A stretch of 5,426 nt of DNA from Candidatus Aenigmatarchaeota archaeon (GTDB lineage Archaea > EX4484-52 > B79-G9), in the NCBI GenBank assembly GCA_023139785.1, contig JAGLMX010000049.1, forward strand, positions 1 to 5,426. The letters run 5' to 3'. Position numbers and translations under genes: made by a program. Position 1 is the first letter of the stretch, and each line of letters opens with the position of its first letter. The notes beneath the pieces were generated by a model. The model did no database searches. It was not told the DNA's origin and saw only the letters and a list, made by a program, of their open reading frames with translations. Below are positions 1-4,251 of the stretch, one piece after another.

Positions 1-57
1 GCAGTTTTCTCGTTCATCGGCGTATGCGGATTGGATCTTCTGCTATTGGTTTTATAA
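1..57 (+). CDS. Possible C-terminus of a membrane protein (partial)
   Basis: Frame 1 is open from the left edge to a TAA at 55-57. It reads as 18 mostly hydrophobic residues (AVFSFIGVCGLDLLLLVL), which look like the last half of a membrane helix. The other two forward frames are also open over this short distance, so openness alone says little; the hydrophobic character is the only support. The stop falls inside the box-A-like element of the next gene, which fits compact archaeal spacing. The family cannot be named from this fragment. Confidence 0.3.
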   Translation, partial: AVFSFIGVCGLDLLLLVL

Positions 58-58
58 A
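51..58 (+). promoter_or_regulatory. Box A (TATA-like) promoter element for the 73-residue gene
   Basis: TTTATAAA is centred about 26-27 bases before the ATG at 81. In archaea transcription usually starts about 25 bases downstream of box A, so the transcript would begin at or next to the start codon and be leaderless. No GGTGA-type ribosome binding site precedes the ATG. The octamer is itself palindromic. Confidence 0.5.
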
Positions 59-80
59 CACTTGAGAATATCATTAAATT

Positions 81-302
81 ATGAGTGACAGAAATAAATG
101 TACAAAATTGGCACGCACCATAGAATCAAGCGACAAAAAGAAGATTTGTATGATGGATGCCTCAAGCGGCACGGTTACCATATTTACGTGCAAAAAGAAA
201 GCGAATCCAGAAAATGCAGTAATCAAAAAGTGTGCGGAAACGGGCGGATATATGAGCGACACAGAATGGATGGTCGTTAAGAAATTGAAAATCGAGAATT
301 AA
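81..302 (+). CDS. Small cysteine- and lysine-rich hypothetical protein (73 aa)
   Basis: I do not recognise this protein. It is 73 residues, rich in lysine, with four cysteines at 7, 23, 37 and 51; the last three are exactly 14 residues apart. This is not a CxxC zinc ribbon, but four cysteines in so small a protein suggest metal binding or disulfides (inference). There is no signal peptide or membrane segment. The start is chosen because a TTTATAAA box lies about 26-27 bases upstream, the spacing seen before other genes here. It ends 65 bases before the 3' end of the DpnI-like gene and converges with it. A second open frame at 98-280 overlaps it, but has no promoter at the right distance. The small size leaves real doubt that it is expressed. 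Confidence 0.55.
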   Translation: MSDRNKCTKLARTIESSDKKKICMMDASSGTVTIFTCKKKANPENAVIKKCAETGGYMSDTEWMVVKKLKIEN

Positions 303-343
303 TTAAAATGGAAAGGTTATACTATTGCCAATAGCCCGCATAT

Positions 344-364
344 AAAAAAAGTACTGCAAGGCAG
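344..364 (-). terminator. Hairpin plus T7 terminator of the DpnI-like gene
   Basis: Read on the minus strand, just after the TAA at 368-370, there is a short hairpin (CTGC, loop CTT, GCAG; 364-354), then TAC and a run of seven T (350-344). This looks like an intrinsic terminator. In archaea the T run alone is often enough, so the 4-bp stem may be incidental. Confidence 0.5.
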
Positions 365-367
365 GTA

Positions 368-1141
368 TTATAACATCTTATATTTTCCTTTAGATGTAAA
401 TTGAATTATATTATTGTCCCTCAAAATCTGGAGTTGTTGTCTTATTTTGGCTTCGATGTGATGATTGTCTGGATGCAGTTTCATCAGGTATTTTTTGTTT
501 CCATACGCATCTTTAAGCGTAAACTCATCTTTTCTTAAATCCTCAATACTTTTTAAAACATCTAACGTCCACCCACGCAAATCCGGCTTTTTGCTGTTCA
601 GGAAATTCATTTTTTTCCAATTTTTATGAACTTCTGCTTTGTCGATAATTCTCTCGTTTTTGATTATTGGTATCTTACCGTTCTCTGGTATTTTTGTGAG
701 TAGTATGTTACAGCCGACCCACCCAGCGCGCCTTGCAGTAGCAGATAACGCATTTCTCACCTCAATTGCAGATGAGGATATGAAAAACTTCGGAATTAAG
801 AACATGTTTTTTACAATCCACTCATCTTTTGAGTAATGCAAAAGCAAAAAGTTTGGCGTTCTATTAGAATTAATAAACTCCATCATAGTGCCATATGCGC
901 CGTCGGTCACTCTTGTTCCGAATTTATTACTTGAACTCTTTAACTGGAACTCGTTTTTACAATGCTCGCAAAAGAAATCCGAGACTTTTTGATTATTGGG
1001 GTGATTCGAAAGATTCTCATTTAAGCATGTAGGGCAGTACATTTCAGAAGAGCACCAGTCCTCAGTTAATCTTCGCGCAATTTGAGAATTGCTTTTATAG
1101 TGTTCAAGAATTTCATTGTTGTATAAAGATAGATTGAGCAT
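368..1141 (-). CDS. dpnC: DpnI-family methyl-dependent type IIM restriction endonuclease
   Basis: DpnI (gene dpnC in pneumococcus) cuts GATC only when the adenine is N6-methylated, so it destroys incoming Dam-methylated DNA and needs no protective methylase. This 257-residue protein matches DpnI (254 aa) over its whole length from memory: YKSNSQ at 15-20, LTEDW at 25-29, zinc-finger cysteines C36/C39 and C58/C61, the PD-(D/E)XK core around D55 to K68, DGAYGTMM at 80-87, ARRAGWVGCN at 136-145, RGWT at 189-192, and the C-terminal winged helix with KIRQQLQILRD at 232-242 and GKYKML at the end. RRAGW contains the tryptophan (W141) matching DpnI W138, which helps read the methylated site. The odd point is Q66 where DpnI has its catalytic E64 (CAG instead of GAG); D55 and K68 are kept. 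The start agrees with DpnI to within two residues. It is divergent from the PspC gene and more AT-rich than mre11, which suggests it was acquired by transfer. Confidence 0.93.
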   Translation of the reverse strand: MLNLSLYNNEILEHYKSNSQIARRLTEDWCSSEMYCPTCLNENLSNHPNNQKVSDFFCEHCKNEFQLKSSSNKFGTRVTDGAYGTMMEFINSNRTPNFLLLHYSKDEWIVKNMFLIPKFFISSSAIEVRNALSATARRAGWVGCNILLTKIPENGKIPIIKNERIIDKAEVHKNWKKMNFLNSKKPDLRGWTLDVLKSIEDLRKDEFTLKDAYGNKKYLMKLHPDNHHIEAKIRQQLQILRDNNIIQFTSKGKYKML

Positions 1142-1170
1142 AGAAGCACTTCATACATTTCCGTCGTATC

Positions 1171-1176
1171 TTATTT
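1171..1176 (-). promoter_or_regulatory. Candidate box A for the DpnI-like gene
   Basis: On the minus strand AAATAA is centred about 32 bases before the ATG at 1141, which would give a leader of only about 6 bases. No ribosome binding site is visible before the ATG. This is the weakest of the promoter calls, because the region is generally AT-rich. Confidence 0.3.
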
Positions 1177-1304
1177 GAGTATGTCTTCTTTATTAATGAA
1201 TTTTAAGAAAGGACTTATCAAACCGTATTAATAACTGTGATTTGTCGCTAGCCCTCGCCTTTCCACACATAATTAACAACCAGATCATTCGACACTCCAC
1301 ACAC

Positions 1305-1314
1305 CAAATATTTA
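1305..1314 (+). promoter_or_regulatory. Box A promoter element for the PspC-domain gene
   Basis: AAATATTTAA is centred about 28 bases before the ATG at 1338, which predicts a leaderless transcript starting at that codon. This element is the main reason for preferring the ATG at 1338 over the upstream in-frame TTG at 1242. Confidence 0.5.
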
Positions 1315-1337
1315 ACCCCCCGCAACCAAGTATATGC

Positions 1338-2147
1338 ATGCCAAAAAAACGCAAGAAGACGCAGTTTGATCAGGGCGTGGAGAACTTTGGAGAGGAAGTC
1401 GGAGCGCTCGGCAAAAAGATGGAAAAAAAGAGCAATAAGTGCTGCGCGTGGTACCGCAATACTTTCGGGGTTGCAGGGCCGCTTATTTCCGCGATATTCT
1501 GGCTTGTCTGCCTTACTTTCGGCATATGGGCACTCAAATTCCTTGTGCTCAGCACAGGAGCTGTTCTGCTTGTCGGAACATACGATTTTTTTCTTGGAAA
1601 CATTGGGATATTTTTCCTGATAATTCTTTTGTCTTCGTACCTGTCATATTTTCGAAGTATATCTCCCAAGGCGTATGCCGTGGTTTCGCCTTTATCAGCG
1701 GCGTTTGACATAACTGTGTTTTTATGGGTCGCAGCAAATATTGTTCAAATAATAAATATTGGCCTTAGAAATGACGTCCTTTTAGCAGGCGCAAGGTATA
1801 CACTGAGTAATCTTGTTGCAATATTTCTTCTTTTTGCGTTTATTGGGTATTTTGTTCTTTTCATTGGGTTGGTTTTTGGAGGGCTTGGGCGCGCGCTCGA
1901 TAAAGTCTCTATGCCTTGCCAGCCTGCGCGAAAGAATACAGGGCCTGCGCCTCGCAGGATTTATCGCTCGGGAAAAGACAAGATTCTCGGGGGCGTGTGC
2001 GGCGGCATTGCCGAGTATCTCAATGTTGACCCGGTTATAATTCGCTTGATATGGGCTGTTTCGATTCTGTTTTATGGTACGGGGTTCGCGCTATATATAA
2101 TCGCGTGGATAATAATACCGAGAAATCCGAACCAGAAGTGGGATTGA
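1338..2147 (+). CDS. Multi-pass membrane protein with C-terminal PspC domain
   Basis: The protein has 269 residues. It opens with a basic cytoplasmic stretch (MPKKRKK) and a charged, probably helical segment to about residue 40. Hydrophobic segments follow at about 47-70, 72-103 (perhaps two passes), 122-142 and 156-181. After a proline-rich linker (193-205) comes a PspC domain at about 206-262: RRIYRS, then LGGVCGGIAEYLNVDP (217-232), then IRLIWA and a last hydrophobic helix ending AWIIIPRNP. PspC domains sense or buffer membrane stress in bacteria; there PspC works with PspA and PspB, neither of which is here. In archaea the domain is often fused to other membrane segments and its role is unproven. 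The ATG at 1338 is chosen over TTG 1242 because of the box A at 1305-1314 and because the added N-terminus would be unlike a membrane protein start. C35, C36, C58, C194 and C221 are its cysteines. Confidence 0.86.
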   Translation: MPKKRKKTQFDQGVENFGEEVGALGKKMEKKSNKCCAWYRNTFGVAGPLISAIFWLVCLTFGIWALKFLVLSTGAVLLVGTYDFFLGNIGIFFLIILLSSYLSYFRSISPKAYAVVSPLSAAFDITVFLWVAANIVQIINIGLRNDVLLAGARYTLSNLVAIFLLFAFIGYFVLFIGLVFGGLGRALDKVSMPCQPARKNTGPAPRRIYRSGKDKILGGVCGGIAEYLNVDPVIIRLIWAVSILFYGTGFALYIIAWIIIPRNPNQKWD

Positions 2148-2183
2148 TTTTCTTAAACTGACGATTCGGACGCATTCTTTCTG

Positions 2184-2189
2184 TTTTTT
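2184..2189 (+). terminator. T6 tract downstream of the PspC gene
   Basis: A T-rich stretch containing TTTTTT lies about 37 bases after the TGA of the PspC-domain gene, with further T-rich DNA on either side and no clear hairpin. Runs of T on the coding strand are enough to stop many archaeal RNA polymerases. The call rests on that alone. Confidence 0.3.
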
Positions 2190-2228
2190 GCTCACGTATT
2201 TCCTGTTTTGACCATAAAAGCGAGCTAA

Positions 2229-2262
2229 TTTAAATCTTCTTAATAAACTTCTTTAGGGTGAT
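2229..2262 (+). promoter_or_regulatory. Box A and ribosome binding site of the 97-residue gene
   Basis: TTTAAA at 2229-2234 is about 34 bases before the ATG at 2266, so transcription would start near 2258. GGTGAT at 2257-2262 matches the anti-Shine-Dalgarno end of archaeal 16S rRNA and sits a few bases before the ATG. The predicted leader is therefore little more than the ribosome binding site. The site decides for ATG 2266; the ATG at 2261 runs straight into a stop (ATG AAA TGA). Confidence 0.45.
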
Positions 2263-2265
2263 GAA

Positions 2266-2559
2266 ATGATTTTTGATACTGCTCTGGAAACTGAATTGGT
2301 GAATAAATATCATCAAGATTGTAAGTTCAGCCCAAATATGGATTTTGGAGAAATTCATGTCAACGAAGCAGGTTTGTATCGCGGTCATACTGTGTATGAA
2401 GTTGCCTTGAGGGGCGAATATCATACGCGGCTCTATTGTGTGACTGAAACAGAAAACGGTTCGAACATAAGCTCTGTTACTCTATTTAGTGTCATCAAAA
2501 ATTCTGTTTCAGACATAACCTCTTTTTTGTCAGGAAAACATTCTGATAACGCGGCATGA
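2266..2559 (+). CDS. Hypothetical protein, 97 aa
   Basis: I do not recognise a family. The protein is soluble-looking, with no signal peptide or membrane helix. It starts with a probably helical, acidic segment (residues 3-16), then shows alternating hydrophobic residues suggestive of beta strands at about 27-60 (containing GHTVYEVALRGEYHTRLYCV) and 69-77, and ends in a polar tail. C19 and C58 are its only cysteines. It has its own box A and a GGTGAT ribosome binding site, which is good evidence that it is translated. It is convergent with the 238-residue gene, with 53 bases between the stops. It could be a small alpha/beta accessory protein, but no function can be assigned. Confidence 0.62.
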   Translation: MIFDTALETELVNKYHQDCKFSPNMDFGEIHVNEAGLYRGHTVYEVALRGEYHTRLYCVTETENGSNISSVTLFSVIKNSVSDITSFLSGKHSDNAA

Positions 2560-2587
2560 TCTTTTTCTTGAGGACAACCAATTCATC

Positions 2588-2614
2588 ATTGTAGAAAACA
2601 ATCATCAATTTTTT
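2588..2614 (+). terminator. Weak hairpin plus T6 between convergent genes
   Basis: ATTGT (2588-2592) and ACAAT (2598-2602) can pair around a 5-base loop, and a T6 run follows at 2609-2614. A T5 run also lies at 2562-2566, just after the stop of the 97-residue gene. Together they would end transcription from the left. The T6 run overlaps the stop codon of the convergent gene on the other strand. Confidence 0.33.
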
Positions 2615-3329
2615 AATGCTTTGTCGGAATCACAGAAAGCCTTTTGCTCACATTGCTTGGACTATGTATTCTGCCAGCGCCAACTGATTTTTTTAATCCT
2701 TCCAAAACAAAATCCAGGATACAGTATGTTTCAAGGACATCGTTTCTGTCCATGCAATAACTTCTCTGGCACGAAGATTGATTTGCGCTTAAATCTTCGC
2801 GATACCATGCGTTTGCATCGCGCACGATATAGCCAACTGGCACCGGATGCATTGTTTCACCTGTTTTTGGATGCACGTTGCCCTTAAGGTGTTTTAACAT
2901 TGTTGGCTCTTCAAAAAACGCATTAAAGCCTACATCAGTCTGAGTTAAAGATAGATCGTCCCTCAAGTCAGCACGTATTTGCCTGCATTCTTTTATGGAT
3001 TCTGCAATGGGTCTGTCAGAGAATGCATAAATGATTTCACAAGACATTGTATTTACGGGGTTTCGTCCTTCTGTATTTTCATAAACGTTTTTTGAAAAAA
3101 GAGTGCATGATTCAGGAGAGATATTGGGTTTTTTCCATGAATCGTATTCATCTAATTTCCACAAAACACTGTTTATCAAGTCGGCATCTTCATTGTATCC
3201 AAATGGTACATCACTTGCTTCATATACTTTTTGAATCTCCTGAGGCAACGTATTTTTTTCATTAGCAGACTTGTCCAAAGAATTCCGGAAATTGCCAAAC
3301 GACGTAAAATCAAATCCAAAACCTAACAT
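2613..3329 (-). CDS. Hypothetical protein, 238 aa
   Basis: I do not recognise this protein. It has 238 residues, is mildly charged and appears soluble. There are no membrane helices, although the N-terminus is glycine- and phenylalanine-rich (MLGFGFDFTSFGNF). The most distinctive part is 148-194: LKGNVHPKTGETMHPVPVGY (148-167), then IVRDANAWYREDL, then a cysteine/serine segment with C187 and C192. A probably helical stretch follows at 196-214 and a basic tail at the end. Cysteines lie at 75, 97, 115, 187, 192 and 203. The start is supported by an AT-rich box about 26 bases upstream on the minus strand and by the absence of a ribosome binding site, like the other leaderless candidates here. 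The gene follows the six-cysteine gene on the same strand after 185 bases, but has its own promoter, so the two are probably not one operon. Confidence 0.7.
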   Translation of the reverse strand: MLGFGFDFTSFGNFRNSLDKSANEKNTLPQEIQKVYEASDVPFGYNEDADLINSVLWKLDEYDSWKKPNISPESCTLFSKNVYENTEGRNPVNTMSCEIIYAFSDRPIAESIKECRQIRADLRDDLSLTQTDVGFNAFFEEPTMLKHLKGNVHPKTGETMHPVPVGYIVRDANAWYREDLSANQSSCQRSYCMDRNDVLETYCILDFVLEGLKKSVGAGRIHSPSNVSKRLSVIPTKH

Positions 3330-3350
3330 CGTTGTTTAATGACTAGAAAA

Positions 3351-3359
3351 TAATAAAAA
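3351..3359 (-). promoter_or_regulatory. Candidate box A for the 238-residue gene
   Basis: On the minus strand TTTTTATTA is centred about 26 bases before the ATG at 3329, which predicts a leaderless transcript. The run of T could equally act as a terminator for transcription arriving from the upstream gene; both uses are compatible. Confidence 0.4.
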
Positions 3360-3390
3360 TGTAGGCGCACAGTTCTTTCCGTTTATCGTG

Positions 3391-3442
3391 CCCTGTTGTC
3401 TTGCAGGGTTTTATTGAGATTTCTATCGGCAACCCCCTGCAA
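3391..3442. repeat. Competing inverted repeats (CCCTG / TTGCAGGG / CCCTGCAA)
   Basis: Three short blocks can pair in two exclusive ways. CCCTG (3391-3395) is complementary to CAGGG inside TTGCAGGG (3401-3408). The whole of TTGCAGGG is complementary to CCCTGCAA (3435-3442), and the stem could extend by TT/AA past a two-base bulge. The block lies between two minus-strand genes, downstream of one and upstream of the other. No known RNA family is recognised in it. Confidence 0.4.
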
Positions 3443-3451
3443 ACAGACATA

Positions 3452-3481
3452 TAAGCGCATATTTACATTGGTTAAGCGCAT
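3452..3481. repeat. 9-bp direct repeat spaced 21 bp
   Basis: TAAGCGCAT occurs at 3452-3460 and again at 3473-3481, 21 bases apart start to start, which is about two helical turns. Both copies would face the same side of the DNA. This is the spacing of a protein-binding site, but it could also be chance. Confidence 0.4.
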
Positions 3482-3491
3482 GGATGTGGCG

Positions 3492-3528
3492 CAGGATATG
3501 CACCAAAAATATAACTAGGCATATCCTG
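3492..3528 (-). terminator. Perfect 10-bp hairpin spanning the stop codon of the six-cysteine gene
   Basis: CAGGATATGC (3492-3501) and GCATATCCTG (3519-3528) are exact inverted repeats around a 17-base loop. In the minus-strand transcript the left arm is the last sense codons, the TAG stop at 3515-3517 lies in the loop, and the loop also carries a T5 run. It could be a 3'-end-stabilising or terminating hairpin. No T run follows the right arm, so simple intrinsic termination is not assured. Confidence 0.45.
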
Positions 3529-3997
3529 TAAAATTTGGAGTCGGTTTTTGATTCGATGGGGCTTCGCGGACTGGGTTTTCATGCACGAGATCTTCTGTAT
3601 CGCTTGTAAGTGCAATCATTATTTCTGCAAATTTAGGGCTAAGAAGCTCTGGGGGTGTGTTAAATGGTTGGAATGAGCTCCCTTCAACTGGTTCAAACTT
3701 CTTCGGAAATTCTTCCTTCAGCACACCAATATAATTAGTGAGATTTGTAATGGATTGACCTATCCTACAACTTTTGCCACTACAGAGTTCGTATAGAGCG
3801 TCAACATTTGCCACGAAATTTGTGTCCTCTGTCGGATTGACTTGCTTCATTAATTTCAGTACACAATTTGCAGCATAACGACAACATGCGCCTTCTTCTT
3901 TTATTTTGGTAATATCTGGATTATATTGTGGACAATAGAACATAAACTCGTTAATTAGTTCCTCGATATGTGTGTAATTGATTTTACCGTTCTCCAT
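3515..3997 (-). CDS. Hypothetical six-cysteine protein, 160 aa
   Basis: I do not recognise a family. From the ATG at 3997 the protein is 160 residues. It has a probably helical, cysteine-containing first part (about 8-100; cysteines at 22, 38, 39, 45, 72, 77) and a proline-rich C-terminal tail (about 111-160, with one hydrophobic stretch FAEIMIALT at 123-131). The cysteine pattern could hold a metal or iron-sulfur cluster, but that is inference and no known motif is matched. There are no membrane helices. ATG 3997 is chosen because AGGTGAT, a full match to the archaeal anti-Shine-Dalgarno, lies three bases before it. The frame stays open to a GTG at 4090 (191 aa), which would be leaderless from the box at 4112-4119. 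The gene is divergent from mre11, with a shared upstream region. Confidence 0.65.
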   Translation of the reverse strand: MENGKINYTHIEELINEFMFYCPQYNPDITKIKEEGACCRYAANCVLKLMKQVNPTEDTNFVANVDALYELCSGKSCRIGQSITNLTNYIGVLKEEFPKKFEPVEGSSFQPFNTPPELLSPKFAEIMIALTSDTEDLVHENPVREAPSNQKPTPNFTGYA

Positions 3998-4000
3998 CTT

Positions 4001-4007
4001 ATCACCT
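4001..4007 (-). promoter_or_regulatory. Ribosome binding site AGGTGAT
   Basis: On the minus strand AGGTGAT stands three bases before ATG 3997. It is the best ribosome binding site in the window and decides for the 160-residue form of the downstream gene over the 191-residue form. Confidence 0.6.
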
Positions 4008-4111
4008 TCAATCTCCCTTGATGAGTGATTATGGAATCTGGTTTGTTTATGCGCTTCTTTGGGTTCTGGATTAGTTCCTATCACTCTCACGCCTTAGTAA
4101 TGTCACTAATG

Positions 4112-4119
4112 AAATATTT
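4112..4119 (-). promoter_or_regulatory. Box A for the six-cysteine gene
   Basis: AAATATTT, preceded on the minus strand by purine-rich AAAGG that resembles a BRE, is centred about 25 bases before position 4090. Transcription would therefore start at or near the in-frame GTG at 4090, leaving about 93 bases before the ATG at 3997. Confidence 0.45.
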
Positions 4120-4134
4120 CCTTTAAGGTCGTGA

Positions 4135-4148
4135 AACTATATATAGTT
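4135..4148. promoter_or_regulatory. 14-bp perfect palindrome in the divergent promoter region
   Basis: AACTATATATAGTT reads identically on both strands and lies just upstream of the minus-strand box A, between the six-cysteine gene and mre11. It could be an operator for a dimeric regulator or an additional TATA element for mre11 with a longer leader. AT-rich palindromes also arise by chance. Confidence 0.35.
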
Positions 4149-4220
4149 ATGTTACCACGTTTTGGTGGCTTTTACTCTGTTTACACAACGTTTGGAAAAA
4201 ACAAATAGCACATTCTACAG

Positions 4221-4230
4221 AAATAAAAAC
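4221..4230 (+). promoter_or_regulatory. Candidate box A for mre11
   Basis: AAATAAAAAC is centred about 27 bases before the ATG at 4252. No GGTGA-like site precedes that ATG, so a leaderless transcript is predicted. The palindrome TATA at 4135-4148 is the alternative. Confidence 0.4.
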
Positions 4231-4251
4231 TCTTTCCGGCAATCATACTAT

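Noticed and set aside
1..17. Start of a minus-strand gene at ATG 17 (MNEKT...)
   Set aside because: Only five codons are visible, with no ribosome binding site and box A at the wrong distance (about 37 bases).
98..280. Second forward frame of 60 codons overlapping the 73-residue gene
   Set aside because: No promoter or ribosome binding site at the right distance; the other frame has a well-placed box A.
1242..1337. N-terminal extension of the PspC protein from a TTG at 1242
   Set aside because: TTG start, no ribosome binding site, and the box A at 1305-1314 would lie inside the coding region; ATG 1338 fits better.
3383..3481. 32-codon minus-strand ORF starting at ATG 3481
   Set aside because: No ribosome binding site or correctly placed box A. 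Its sequence is largely explained by the direct and inverted repeats.
3361..3500. Possible tRNA or structured RNA gene in the intergenic region
   Set aside because: No GTTCRA T-loop or CCA-proximal acceptor pairing was found; only repeats are supported.
4019..4080. TGATGA as a possible C box of a C/D guide RNA
   Set aside because: No CTGA D box at a suitable distance, and the stretch lies in the leader or extension of the six-cysteine gene.
4155..4168. CCAC/GTGG inverted repeat upstream of mre11
   Set aside because: The stem is only 4 bp and does not extend; expected by chance.
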